Below are positions 1 to 8,680 of a DNA stretch of 31,657 nt, one piece after another (the first letter of the stretch is position 1; each line of letters starts with the position of its first letter). A program made the position numbers and the translations under genes. The notes below the pieces were generated by a model. The model was not told the DNA's origin. It saw nothing but the letters and a program-made list of their open reading frames with translations, and did not search any database. The DNA comes from CAVALG01 sp963589585 (GTDB taxonomy: Bacteria > Bacillota > Clostridia > Oscillospirales > Acutalibacteraceae). The stretch spans positions 1 to 31,657 of the forward strand of contig CAVALG010000117.1 in the NCBI GenBank assembly GCA_963589585.1, in the 5' to 3' direction.

Positions 1-314
1 TTGTAACCTGCGGAAGATATATGCGCTATTTTAAAATGAACGGAACTGTTTATCATCATATAATTGATCTTGAAACAGGGTATCCGATTCAAAACGGTTT
101 GGACAGCGTTACGGTTATATCAAAAAATTCGGCGGACGCCGACTGCCTTTCAACATCACTCTTTTTGCTCGGTAAAGATGAAGGGCTGAAAGCGGTAGAA
201 AACATAAAAAACACCGAAGCTATATTTATTTCTTCAAACGGGGAAGTTGCTCTAAGTTCGGGGCTTAAATCGAATAATGCCGAAAAACCTGCCATAACCG
301 TAAAAAAATCTTGA
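1..314 (+). CDS. apbE: FAD:protein FMN transferase (ApbE family), C-terminal part
   Basis: The gene begins before the window. The reading frame is open from base 3 and the first visible residues form a C-G-x-Y-x-R-Y-F motif like the S-G-x-Y-x-R-Y-F of ApbE proteins. It is followed by YHHIIDLETGYP (the conserved H-I-I-D-x-x-T-G-Y-P segment), GLDSVTVIS and ADCLSTSLFLLG, matching the C-terminal ApbE core that ends in A-D-A-L-S-T. The family attaches FMN covalently to a threonine of extracytoplasmic flavoproteins, for example Rnf or Nqr subunits, using FAD and Mg2+. The first ATG at 21 is internal and not the start. About the last 100 residues are visible, so nothing can be said about a signal peptide or lipobox. 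No convincing terminator follows in the 117 bases before hprK. Confidence 0.85.
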   Translation, partial: VTCGRYMRYFKMNGTVYHHIIDLETGYPIQNGLDSVTVISKNSADADCLSTSLFLLGKDEGLKAVENIKNTEAIFISSNGEVALSSGLKSNNAEKPAITVKKS

Positions 315-343
315 TAAAATCGTTATGCTGTGCTAATTAACAC

Positions 344-372
344 TTTATTTTTCCCCGAATTTGTTGTATAAT
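344..372 (+). promoter_or_regulatory. Candidate sigma-A promoter for the hprK operon
   Basis: A perfect -10 box TATAAT lies at 367-372. At 17-base spacing the -35 would be TTTATT (344-349), a weak match. A transcript starting near 379 would begin after the ATG at 375, which favours the downstream hprK start at 432. Confidence 0.4.
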
Positions 373-421
373 TTATGAAACTATGTATATTCTCAAAGAA
401 ATATCCGTTAAATTTTAAATC

Positions 422-426
422 GGAGG
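422..426 (+). promoter_or_regulatory. Ribosome binding site deciding the hprK start
   Basis: GGAGG sits 5 bases before the ATG at 432. No comparable site precedes the ATG at 375, whose upstream bases are the TATAAT box. Confidence 0.7.
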
Positions 427-431
427 CGCTT

Positions 432-1403
432 ATGGCAAGAAATTATTCTGTAAAATTAAAAAGCATAATTAATGAATTTTCACTTGAAACGGCATACCTG
501 CCTGACGGAGCGGAAGAAACGCTTATATCCAATGTTGAAGTAAACCGTCCCGGTTTGCAGTTAGGCGGATATTATGAATATTACGATAACAACCGTATAC
601 AGATAATCGGTAGAAGTGAGGACAGTTTTCTTGAGAAATTTGAACCCGATATATATTACCGTCGGGTAAACGATTTTTTCGGAACTAAGCCGATTGCGGT
701 TATAATAACAAGGGATATGATTCCGTCTGATGTAATGCTTGAAGCTGCCCAAAAGTATGAAGTTCCGATTTTAAAAACAAAGGACGGCACGTCCGATTTT
801 ATGTCAGCACTTATTGCGTACCTTAATTTGAACCTTGCACCCAGAATTATAAGGCACGGCGTGTTGGTTGAGGTTTACGGCGAGGGCGTTCTCATCCTCG
901 GCGAAAGCGGAGTGGGTAAAAGTGAAACCGCAATTGAACTTGTTAAAAGGGGACACAGGCTGATAGCCGATGATGCTGTTGAATTGCGTAAGGTTTCATC
1001 TAAATCAATTGTGGGTTCTTCGCCCGAAAATATTCGTCATTTTATCGAACTTCGCGGAATCGGCATAATAAATGTCAGAAGAATATTCGGTGTAGGCGCT
1101 GTTAAGTTAACCGCTAAGGTTGACCTTGTTATAAATCTTGAACCGTGGGATGCTTCAAAAGTTTATGACAGAATGGGACTTGACGAACAGAATAATGATA
1201 TTTTGGGCCTTAAAATCCCCTCGCTTACCATACCCGTTAAACCGGGGCGTAACCTTGCGGTAATTATTGAGGTTGCGGCAATGAATAACCGCCAGAAAAA
1301 ACTTGGCTACAACGCCGCAAACGAACTGCTTAAACGGCTTGAACTCGGCGCCGCGTCGGAGGACAGCGAGCGTAATGACGAAGATTGGAATAACTATTAT
1401 TAA
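432..1403 (+). CDS. hprK: HPr kinase/phosphorylase
   Basis: HprK phosphorylates Ser-46 of HPr with ATP or pyrophosphate and reverses this with phosphate. It is the sensor of carbon catabolite repression in Gram-positive bacteria. With the ATG at 432 the protein is 323 residues, close to the usual 310. The Walker A loop GESGVGKS is at residues 157-164, followed by the IADDAVEL segment. The family signature ELRGIGIINVRRIFG starts near residue 206. An in-frame ATG at 375 would add 19 residues, but it overlaps the promoter and lacks a ribosome site, whereas GGAGG precedes 432. It is the first gene of a tight run with glcK, murB, rapZ, whiA and dnaE. Its substrate HPr is encoded in this window at 26618-26884 with both His-15 and Ser-46. 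Confidence 0.95.
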   Translation: MARNYSVKLKSIINEFSLETAYLPDGAEETLISNVEVNRPGLQLGGYYEYYDNNRIQIIGRSEDSFLEKFEPDIYYRRVNDFFGTKPIAVIITRDMIPSDVMLEAAQKYEVPILKTKDGTSDFMSALIAYLNLNLAPRIIRHGVLVEVYGEGVLILGESGVGKSETAIELVKRGHRLIADDAVELRKVSSKSIVGSSPENIRHFIELRGIGIINVRRIFGVGAVKLTAKVDLVINLEPWDASKVYDRMGLDEQNNDILGLKIPSLTIPVKPGRNLAVIIEVAAMNNRQKKLGYNAANELLKRLELGAASEDSERNDEDWNNYY

Positions 1404-1430
1404 AAATAAATTATTAGGAGAGATAAAATA

Positions 1431-2402
1431 ATGTATTATGTAGGTGTAGATCTCGGCGGAACAAACATTGCGGTTGGCGTAGTTAATGAAAACTATAACA
1501 TAGTCGCAAAGGCAAATACAAAAACCAATTCTGCAAGACACAGTGACGAAATTGTTGAAGATATTGCAAAAACTGTAAGAACTGCGGTTCAGAATGCAGG
1601 CTTGACCCTTGCTGATGTAGAATATATAGGTGTCGGCTCACCGGGCAGTGTTAATCCGCATACAGGTGTTATCGCAAGAGCCAACAACCTTAAATTTAAG
1701 GACCTGCATATAAGGGATATGCTTGAAGATAAATTGGAAAATATAAAAGTGTTTACAGAGAATGACGCTAACGCTGCTGCATACGGCGAAATGCTTGCAG
1801 GCGCAGGGCGCGGTACTAACAGCTTTATTGCAATAACGCTCGGTACAGGTGTAGGAGGCGGCGTAATTATCGACGGTAAGATGCTTGTCGGTCATAATTA
1901 CGGCGGTGCCGAACTCGGTCATATGGTAATTAAAATGGACGGAGAACCCTGCACCTGCGGCAGGAACGGATGCTTTGAAGCGTACGCTTCCGCTACCGCG
2001 CTTATAAGACAAACTAAAGAAAAGATGAACGAATGTCCCAACAGTAAAATGTGGGAACTGACAGACGGCGATATAAACAAAACCAGCGGTAGAACAGCGT
2101 TTGACGCTATGCGCGCAGGTGATAAGGCAGGCAAGGAAGTTGTTGACCGATATATTGAGTATATAGCCTGCGGCGTTACCAATGTAATAAATATTTTCCA
2201 ACCGGAAATTCTCTGCATCGGCGGCGGAATTTCAAACGAAAAGGAAACATTACTTGCCCCTATGAGGGAATATATCAACCACGAAGTGTATACAACGGGG
2301 CTTGAAAACCAAACACAATTAAAAACCGCCCAACTCGGAAACGATGCAGGCATAATAGGTGCTGCCTTCCTGTTTAAACTCTATAATTCAAAATCGGAGT
2401 GA
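1431..2402 (+). CDS. glcK: ROK-family glucokinase
   Basis: The protein has 323 residues and probably phosphorylates glucose to glucose 6-phosphate with ATP in the cytoplasm. The N-terminal phosphate-binding motif DLGGTNIAVGVV is at residues 7-18. The second ATP-binding motif LGTGVGGG lies near residue 139. The ROK zinc site CTCGRNGCFE has Cys-174, Cys-176 and Cys-181, with the preceding AELGH histidine. The motifs fit the GlcK branch of the ROK family, but ROK kinases for other hexoses look similar, so the glucose assignment is an inference. An AGGAGA ribosome site precedes the ATG. It starts 27 bases after hprK and ends 6 bases before murB, so it is probably cotranscribed. A glucokinase inside the hprK-murB cluster fits PTS-independent glucose use. 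Confidence 0.9.
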   Translation: MYYVGVDLGGTNIAVGVVNENYNIVAKANTKTNSARHSDEIVEDIAKTVRTAVQNAGLTLADVEYIGVGSPGSVNPHTGVIARANNLKFKDLHIRDMLEDKLENIKVFTENDANAAAYGEMLAGAGRGTNSFIAITLGTGVGGGVIIDGKMLVGHNYGGAELGHMVIKMDGEPCTCGRNGCFEAYASATALIRQTKEKMNECPNSKMWELTDGDINKTSGRTAFDAMRAGDKAGKEVVDRYIEYIACGVTNVINIFQPEILCIGGGISNEKETLLAPMREYINHEVYTTGLENQTQLKTAQLGNDAGIIGAAFLFKLYNSKSE

Positions 2403-2408
2403 TTACGA

Positions 2409-3320
2409 TTGACGGAATTAAAGGTGATATGCGACTTTTTAGAAAGTGAAAATATACCTTATCTAATTAACGCCACATTGGCTAAGTATACAACTTTCGG
2501 TATAGGCGGCAATGCGGATATACTTATAAACATATCCGATGTTACCTCTTTAAGTAACACACTGTGCTTTTTAAACAAATTGGATTATCCGTATACCGTT
2601 ATCGGAAACGGGTCTAACCTTTTGGTTTCAGACAGCGGTGTGAGGGGAGCGATCCTGCGCCTGTGCGGACAGGGGAACAGTATACAGTGCGAAGGTGAGC
2701 GTATAACCGCCTTTGCAGGTGAAAAACTTTCTTCGGTCTGCAAAACAGCCTTGGAAAACGGACTTACAGGGCTTGAATTTGCCTGGGGAATACCTGCTTC
2801 GGTCGGCGGAGCGGTTTATATGAATGCCGGTGCCTATATTTCCGAAACGGCAAATGCGGTTGAAAGCGTTATTTCACTTAAACCCGACGGCAGCACTGTT
2901 GTCCGCCGTAAGGGTGAATTTGGCTTTTCTTACAGGCATAGCATATATGCCGGTAATGATGAGGTTATAGCGCAAGTAACCTATAAACTCTGCAAAGGCG
3001 AAAAAGCGGATATAAAAGCAATGATGGATGATTTTATAAGCCGCAGAAAGTTAAAACAACCGCTGGAATATATGAGCGCAGGCAGCACTTTCAAACGGCC
3101 GCAGGGCGCATATGCCGCGGCACTTATTGACGAATGCGGCCTTAAAGGCTATACCGTAGGCGGAGCGGGAGTAAGTGAAAAACACGCAGGATTCGTTGTG
3201 AATTACGGCAATGCAACCTGTGATGATGTAATAAAAGTAATAGATAATATAAGAGAAACGGTTAATCGGGAAAAAGGTATCCTGCTTGAACCGGAAGTTG
3301 TTTTTTTAGGCAGGAAGTGA
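2409..3320 (+). CDS. murB: UDP-N-acetylenolpyruvoylglucosamine reductase
   Basis: MurB reduces UDP-GlcNAc-enolpyruvate to UDP-MurNAc with NADPH and bound FAD, the second committed step of peptidoglycan precursor synthesis. The protein has 303 residues, as expected for type II (Bacillus-like) MurB. The FAD-binding motifs are YTTFGIGGNADI near residue 28, GNGSNLLVSD near 71 and GIPASVGGAVYMNAGAY near 126. The catalytic SAGSTFKRP serine segment and SEKHAGFVVN follow, and the C-terminal LLEPEV carries the conserved glutamate. The start is TTG at 2409, with GGAG at 2396-2399 and 9 bases of spacing; no in-frame ATG gives a complete N-terminus. It lies 6 bases after glcK and 4 before rapZ. Confidence 0.95.
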   Translation: MTELKVICDFLESENIPYLINATLAKYTTFGIGGNADILINISDVTSLSNTLCFLNKLDYPYTVIGNGSNLLVSDSGVRGAILRLCGQGNSIQCEGERITAFAGEKLSSVCKTALENGLTGLEFAWGIPASVGGAVYMNAGAYISETANAVESVISLKPDGSTVVRRKGEFGFSYRHSIYAGNDEVIAQVTYKLCKGEKADIKAMMDDFISRRKLKQPLEYMSAGSTFKRPQGAYAAALIDECGLKGYTVGGAGVSEKHAGFVVNYGNATCDDVIKVIDNIRETVNREKGILLEPEVVFLGRK

Positions 3321-3324
3321 TTTT

Positions 3325-4182
3325 ATGGAACTTGTTATAATTACCGGAATGTCCGGCGCAGGTAAGTCGAACGCAGCCCATTTTTTAGAAGATATCGGCT
3401 TTTATTGTATTGATAATATACCGCCGATGCTTATATACGATTTTGCAAAACTGCTTAAAAGAACAAGTGGCGATATTAAACGCGTGGCTATAGTTACAGA
3501 TACACGCGCAGGTAACGGATTTAATGAACTTGAAAGTGTTTTGAGCAAACTGCAAGGCGACGGTATACCGTATAAGATACTGTTTTTGGACGCATCGGAT
3601 GACTGTTTGCTGCACAGGTATAAAGAAACGAGAAGAAGCCACCCGTTGGCGGACGGTATAAGCGTTGCCGAGGCAATAAAAAAGGAACGAATGATTATGT
3701 CGGGCGTGCGCAGCCGTGCCGACTATCTGCTTGATACTTCATACACAAAAACTTCCGTACTTAAACAGCGTATTTCGTCATTGTTTTTAAATGATCTTAA
3801 TTCAACAATGACTATACAGTGTATGTCCTTCGGCTTTAAATACGGCATACCGCTTGAAGCCGATTTGATTTTTGATGCAAGATGTTTGCCGAATCCGTTT
3901 TATGTACCCGAATTAAAGGAACTTACAGGTGTAGATAAACAGATTGTGGATTATGTGATGAACTCTGAAAATTCCAAACGGTTTGTTGATAAAATGCTTG
4001 ATTTTATAAAGGTTGCGGTACCTATGTACCGTGATGAGGGTAAAACGGGATTGGTAATTGCGGTAGGCTGTACAGGCGGCAAACACCGCTCTGTTGCGCT
4101 TGCAAGAATGATTTACGATACACTTTCGGAAAATAAGTTTTGCGTCAGCATTACACACCGCGATATCGGCAAGGATAGGTGA
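3325..4182 (+). CDS. rapZ: RNase adapter / nucleotide-binding protein RapZ (YvcJ)
   Basis: This is the RapZ/YvcJ family P-loop protein of 285 residues, the usual length. The Walker A loop GMSGAGKS is at residues 8-15, followed by the family segment DIGFYCIDNIPP. The C-terminal domain carries VGCTGGKHRSVALA, typical of the family. In Escherichia coli RapZ guides RNase E to the GlmZ sRNA and binds glucosamine 6-phosphate. In Bacillus YvcJ binds and hydrolyses nucleotides, and its role is less clear. Its place between murB and whiA is the conserved Firmicute context, except that yvcK, normally next, is absent here. It ends 5 bases before the preferred whiA ATG. Confidence 0.93.
   Translation: MELVIITGMSGAGKSNAAHFLEDIGFYCIDNIPPMLIYDFAKLLKRTSGDIKRVAIVTDTRAGNGFNELESVLSKLQGDGIPYKILFLDASDDCLLHRYKETRRSHPLADGISVAEAIKKERMIMSGVRSRADYLLDTSYTKTSVLKQRISSLFLNDLNSTMTIQCMSFGFKYGIPLEADLIFDARCLPNPFYVPELKELTGVDKQIVDYVMNSENSKRFVDKMLDFIKVAVPMYRDEGKTGLVIAVGCTGGKHRSVALARMIYDTLSENKFCVSITHRDIGKDR
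4177..4182 (+). promoter_or_regulatory. Ribosome binding site deciding the whiA start
   Basis: AGGTGA complements the 16S tail and lies 5 bases before the ATG at 4188. The GTG at 4179 is inside this site, so it is unlikely to be the start. Confidence 0.55.
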
Positions 4183-4187
4183 AAAAT

Positions 4188-5096
4188 ATGTCTTATTCGG
4201 CTGAACTTAAAGGCGAACTGTGCAAAATCAAGGTTACAGGCTGCTGCCGTTATGCCGAATGTTTCGGTATGCTGTTTTTTGCCACTGGATTTACCGCTTC
4301 CGAAATATGTTATAAAACCCAAAACGAATCGGCAATTTTGTTGTTGACTTCATTGATAAAATCCTGCTTTGATACCGTGCCTAATGTTGAACATTACGGT
4401 GATAAACGAAAAATGTTCCGCCTTACCGTTACAAGTAAAACAGCGCGTGAAAAAATTGTAAATTATTATAAAAACCCGTCAGCCGACGGGTCGGTTAATG
4501 ATATTTTAAAAAAAGATTGCTGCTCCGCCGCCTTTTTGCGCGGAGCTTTCATATCTGCCGCGGTAATAAGCGATCCGCAAAGCAGATACAACCTGGAATT
4601 TGTCACCCCGTCGGAAGAAAGGGGCAGACAATTTGCGGAATATTTAAAAAATCATAAACTTGAGCCGAGCGTGTCGCACCGCAAGAGCGGTTATGTTACC
4701 TATTTCAGAAACAGCGCAGATATTGAGGCTTATCTTACAAAAATCGGGCTTGCCAATTACGCCCTTGGATTGATGGAGTGTGAAGTATATAAGGATATGC
4801 GTAATCGTGTTAATCGCAGAAATAATTGCGAAACCGCCAATTTAACTAAAACCGTTAAAGCGTCGGTAGAACAGAAAAACGCTATCGAATATTTGTCAAA
4901 ACATTCGCTGCTTCAGTGTATGCCTGCGGAACTTGTAAGATTAGCTCGGTTCAGGTTGCAAAATCCCGAAATGTCTTTGTCCGAACTATGCGAAAACTAC
5001 CCCGAAAGTATAACGCGTTCGGGAATGAATCACCGGCTTAAAAAAATTGTGGAAACAGCCAAAAAGCACAGTATAGAAAACGGCGGCGAATTATAA
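4188..5096 (+). CDS. whiA: DNA-binding protein WhiA
   Basis: WhiA is a conserved Gram-positive protein with a LAGLIDADG homing-endonuclease-like N-terminal domain and a C-terminal helix-turn-helix. It controls sporulation septation in Streptomyces and influences division and chromosome segregation in Bacillus. The protein is 302 residues from ATG 4188 and begins MSYSAELKGEL, matching the usual MSF-S-x-E-V-K-x-E-L start. The internal segments RGAFISAAVISDP and YNLEFVT fit the homing-endonuclease-like domain. The C-terminus (MSLSELCENYPE, RSGMNHRLKKI) is the HTH. A GTG at 4179 would add three residues but overlaps the ribosome site. No catalytic endonuclease function is expected, because family members have lost it. 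It follows rapZ and precedes dnaE by 22 bases. Confidence 0.94.
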   Translation: MSYSAELKGELCKIKVTGCCRYAECFGMLFFATGFTASEICYKTQNESAILLLTSLIKSCFDTVPNVEHYGDKRKMFRLTVTSKTAREKIVNYYKNPSADGSVNDILKKDCCSAAFLRGAFISAAVISDPQSRYNLEFVTPSEERGRQFAEYLKNHKLEPSVSHRKSGYVTYFRNSADIEAYLTKIGLANYALGLMECEVYKDMRNRVNRRNNCETANLTKTVKASVEQKNAIEYLSKHSLLQCMPAELVRLARFRLQNPEMSLSELCENYPESITRSGMNHRLKKIVETAKKHSIENGGEL

Positions 5097-5118
5097 TTAA
5101 AATCAAGGAGGTCATTAA

Positions 5119-8100
5119 ATGAGAGAGTTTACACATCTTCATGTGCATACCGAGTACAGTTTGCTTGACGGCGCGTGCAGAATAAACGAGCTTGTTGCCG
5201 CGGCTAAAAACCTCGGCCAGACCTCACTTGCCATAACCGACCACGGCGTTATGTACGGCGCAATTGATTTTTATAATGCCGCTCGCCGTGAGGGAATAAA
5301 ACCTATAATCGGTTGTGAGGTTTATGTAGCTCCGAATTCGCGGTTTGAAAAATCGCGTGAACGCGGACCTGAATATAACCATTTGGTTTTGCTTTGCAAA
5401 AATGAAACCGGTTATAAAAACCTTATAAAACTTGTTTCACTTGGATTTACCGAGGGCTTTTATTCCAAACCGCGTATTGATTTGGAACTTCTTAAAGAAC
5501 ATTCGGGCGGGCTTATCGCGCTTTCAGCCTGCCTTGCAGGCGCGGTTCCGCGCGCTATAACCGCAGGCGATTATACTGCCGCCAAAGAGTATGCGGTTAA
5601 TATGAACCGCATATTCGGAAATGGTAATTATTATCTTGAATTGCAGGACCACGGCATTTCCGAACAGCAAAAGGTCAATGCAGGACTTATGCGCATATCG
5701 CGCGAGACCGATATACCGCTTGTTGCAACCAATGATGTGCATTATGTAGAAAAATCTGACGCGCGCCTGCAAAATATACTTTTGTGTATACAAACGGGCA
5801 AAACCGTGCTTGAAAATAACGCTATTTCTTTCCCTACAAATGAATTTTACCTTAAAAGCGGAGACGAAATGGCAGAACTTTTCCCGGGTGAATCAATAGA
5901 AAACTCAAATAAAATTGCCGATATGTGCAACCTTGAATTTGAGTTTGGCAAGGTTAAACTCCCCGTTTTTGATATTGGAGAAAAGGATCACCGCAAATTT
6001 TTGCGCGATATGTGCTATTCGGGCGCAAAAAAACGCTATGGCTCGCCGCTTCCGCAAAATGTAAGCGACAGAATAGAATATGAACTCTCAGTTATAAACA
6101 ATATGGGATTTACCGACTATTATTTAATAGTCTGGGATTATGTTGATTTTGCAAAGCGCAAAAAAATACCCGTTGGTCCGGGCAGGGGTTCGGGTGCAGG
6201 GAGCATAGTGGCATATTGTATCGGTATTACAGAAGTAGACCCGATAAAGTACGGCTTGATTTTTGAGCGCTTTCTAAACCCCGAAAGGGTATCAATGCCG
6301 GATTTCGATGTTGACTTTTGTTATGTTCGCCGCCAGGAGGTAATTGACTATGTGGTTGAAAAATACGGCGCGGATCATGTCTCACAAATTGTTACATTCG
6401 GCACTATGGCTGCAAGAGCAGCGGTAAGAGACAGCGGCAGGGCAATGGCGGTGCCGTATGCAACCTGTGATAAAGTTGCAAAACTTATTCCGCGGCAGCT
6501 AAATATTACTATAAAACAGGCGCTTGAACGGTCGCGCGAACTTCGCGAACTTTATGAAAATGATTCTATGGTTCGTGAACTTATAAACACCGCTATGCGT
6601 CTTGAGGGTATGCCGCGCCACGCATCAAAGCACGCAGCCGGTATTGTTATAACCGATAAACGGGTTGACGAATATGTACCGCTTGCAACAAGCGAGGGCG
6701 CTGTGGTATCGCAGTATACTATGACTAATTTAGAGGCTCTCGGGCTTTTAAAAATGGACTTCTTGGGTCTGCGCAATCTTACCGTAATTGATGATGCTCA
6801 AAAGGAAATACGGCATACAATACCAAACTTTGATATTGAAAAAATACCGCTTGATGACGAAAAAACAATGAAAATGTTTTCGGCAGGCGCTACCGAGGGG
6901 GTCTTCCAGTTTGAATCTTCGGGACTGAAAGCGGAACTTCGCAAAATGAAACCGCGCAGATTTGAGGACTTAATTGCGCTTACTTCGCTTTACCGCCCCG
7001 GTCCTATGGATTCAATTCCCGACTATATAAAGCGTATGCACGACCCATCGCTGATTAAGTATGACAGTCCGCTTTTAGAGGACATTTTAAAAGAAACCTA
7101 CGGCTGTATAGTATACCAGGAACAGGTTATGCAGGTGTTTAGAAAGTTGGCAGGCTATTCGCTCGGCAGGGCGGACCTTGTCCGCCGCGCAATGTCAAAG
7201 AAAAAACATGATGTTATGAAACGGGAACGGCACGCGTTTATATTCGGCGACGATGGTGAAAACGGCTGCCCCGGTGCGGTTAAAAACGGCGTTCCGGAAA
7301 AGACTGCCGAAAAGATTTTCAACGATATGGAAGCCTTCAGTTCCTATGCGTTTAACAAATCCCATGCAACTGCCTACGCGCTTGTGGCCTACCGTACGGC
7401 ATATTTAAAATGCCACTATCCGCGCGAATATCTTGCAGCACTGCTTACAAGCGTTATTGATAATAAAGATAAGGTTATACAGTATATGGCGGAATGCGGC
7501 AGGCTCGGTATAAAACTTCTGCCGCCTAATGTAAATAAAAGCAAAGCAAGTTTTTCGGCGGAGCAGGAAGGCATTCGCTTCGGTTTACTCGGCATTAAAA
7601 ATTTGGGTGATTCTCTTGTTGAAAAGATAACCGAAGAGCGAATGGTAAGACCCTTTGATTCCGTTTATGATTTTGCAGAGCGTTTGTGGGGGCGCGAACT
7701 TAATAAACGCGCCTTTGAAAGTCTTGTAAAATCGGGCGCGCTTGACGGCCTTGCCGATAACCGCAGACAGATGCTGCAGTCAATTGACCCGTTGTATTCG
7801 GCGTTGGAATTGCGCAAAAAATCGGCCGCCACGGGGCAAACCGACCTTTTTGGCACAATGACCTCAGGGTCGGATAAGCCGTTTAAACTGCCGCAGGTTG
7901 ATGAAATGCCCGAAAAGGAACGTCTTGCCTTTGAAAAGGAAATAACAGGTCTTTATCTGTCGGGTCATCCGATGCGAGATTTTGAAGGTTATGCCGCTTC
8001 TGTCAGAACGATGACGCTGTCGGCACTTAAAAATGCTAACCCTGAAGAAATTGACGGTAAAGCAATAACCGCTGTTGCAATGGTAACCGATGTTAAGAAA

Positions 8101-8553
8101 AAGCAGACAAAAAGCGGTTCTGTTTTGGGTTTTGTAACAATTGAGGATAACTCTGCAACAGCACCGTGCCTGCTGTTCAGAAATGCGGTTGACAGGTATC
8201 TTCCGTCACTTAAAACAGGCACCGTATATGTTATAAAAGGACGCATATCGGCTGATGAAAGCGATGCCGCCGAAATAATTGCAGAACAGTTTAATGAAGT
8301 GAACGGTTCGGTTAAATCAGGCGGAGCGGCACCACAAACCTTGTATCTTCGCGTGCCTTCAATAAACGACCCGATTGTAAATACCATCAAATTACTTCTT
8401 AAAAGTAAAGGCGGAAATGTGCGTGCGATATTAGTATGCAAAGACAACGGAAAAAGTTTTGTTGCACCTGATAATATGAAAACCGATGTTTCAAACGGCA
8501 GGTTGCAACAGTTTGAAAGCCTGCTCGAAAAGGAAAATGTTCGGTTAATTTGA
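5119..8553 (+). CDS. dnaE: DNA polymerase III alpha subunit (DnaE)
   Basis: This is the 1144-residue DnaE-type replicative polymerase. The N-terminal PHP domain begins with HLHVHTEYSLLDGA (residues 6-19), with metal-binding histidines at 6, 8 and 10. The palm domain has GPGRGSGAGS near residue 354 and the catalytic triad segment PDFDVDF at residues 394-400 (Asp-397 and Asp-399). The fingers contain the SLYRPGPM motif, and the tandem helix-hairpin-helix region contains FGLLGIKNLG. An OB-fold of about residues 978-1040 precedes a short C-terminal tail. It has no 3'-5' exonuclease insertion, so it is DnaE and not PolC. A near-perfect AAGGAGG at 5105-5111 precedes the ATG. In Firmicutes DnaE works with PolC, extending RNA primers. 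No clear terminator follows before the pfkA promoter. Confidence 0.97.
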   Translation: MREFTHLHVHTEYSLLDGACRINELVAAAKNLGQTSLAITDHGVMYGAIDFYNAARREGIKPIIGCEVYVAPNSRFEKSRERGPEYNHLVLLCKNETGYKNLIKLVSLGFTEGFYSKPRIDLELLKEHSGGLIALSACLAGAVPRAITAGDYTAAKEYAVNMNRIFGNGNYYLELQDHGISEQQKVNAGLMRISRETDIPLVATNDVHYVEKSDARLQNILLCIQTGKTVLENNAISFPTNEFYLKSGDEMAELFPGESIENSNKIADMCNLEFEFGKVKLPVFDIGEKDHRKFLRDMCYSGAKKRYGSPLPQNVSDRIEYELSVINNMGFTDYYLIVWDYVDFAKRKKIPVGPGRGSGAGSIVAYCIGITEVDPIKYGLIFERFLNPERVSMPDFDVDFCYVRRQEVIDYVVEKYGADHVSQIVTFGTMAARAAVRDSGRAMAVPYATCDKVAKLIPRQLNITIKQALERSRELRELYENDSMVRELINTAMRLEGMPRHASKHAAGIVITDKRVDEYVPLATSEGAVVSQYTMTNLEALGLLKMDFLGLRNLTVIDDAQKEIRHTIPNFDIEKIPLDDEKTMKMFSAGATEGVFQFESSGLKAELRKMKPRRFEDLIALTSLYRPGPMDSIPDYIKRMHDPSLIKYDSPLLEDILKETYGCIVYQEQVMQVFRKLAGYSLGRADLVRRAMSKKKHDVMKRERHAFIFGDDGENGCPGAVKNGVPEKTAEKIFNDMEAFSSYAFNKSHATAYALVAYRTAYLKCHYPREYLAALLTSVIDNKDKVIQYMAECGRLGIKLLPPNVNKSKASFSAEQEGIRFGLLGIKNLGDSLVEKITEERMVRPFDSVYDFAERLWGRELNKRAFESLVKSGALDGLADNRRQMLQSIDPLYSALELRKKSAATGQTDLFGTMTSGSDKPFKLPQVDEMPEKERLAFEKEITGLYLSGHPMRDFEGYAASVRTMTLSALKNANPEEIDGKAITAVAMVTDVKKKQTKSGSVLGFVTIEDNSATAPCLLFRNAVDRYLPSLKTGTVYVIKGRISADESDAAEIIAEQFNEVNGSVKSGGAAPQTLYLRVPSINDPIVNTIKLLLKSKGGNVRAILVCKDNGKSFVAPDNMKTDVSNGRLQQFESLLEKENVRLI

Positions 8554-8594
8554 CACTTTTCTTGTTTTTTTGTGTTAAAATTTTTCAAATATGC

Positions 8595-8622
8595 TTGACA
8601 GAATTAAATTTTGATATATTAT
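8595..8622 (+). promoter_or_regulatory. Sigma-A promoter for pfkA
   Basis: Consensus TTGACA (8595-8600) and TATTAT (8617-8622) are separated by 16 bases in the 127-base gap between dnaE and pfkA. It gives pfkA independent expression from the upstream operon. Confidence 0.7.
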
Positions 8623-8680
8623 TATAAAAGGCAAATAATAAAAATAATAATGAAGATTAACTGTAGCAAAGGTGATAATT

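Noticed and set aside
315..366. Terminator after apbE
   Set aside because: GTG/CAC near 330-343 pairs only three bases, although T-rich sequence follows.
375..431. Longer hprK reading frame from ATG 375
   Set aside because: It overlaps the TATAAT box, lacks a ribosome site, and the extra 19 residues do not resemble HprK N-termini; GGAGG precedes 432.
1638..2201. Open frame of 187 codons on the minus strand
   Set aside because: It lies wholly inside glcK, has no recognisable motifs or ribosome site, and is a shadow of the real coding strand.
7989..8588. Open frame of 199 codons on the minus strand
   Set aside because: It is antisense to the dnaE C-terminus, and its product is a low-complexity shadow with no family resemblance.
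8554..8594. Terminator after dnaE
   Set aside because: Only a 4-bp ACAC/GTGT pairing with a long T-rich loop can be formed, which is too weak to call.
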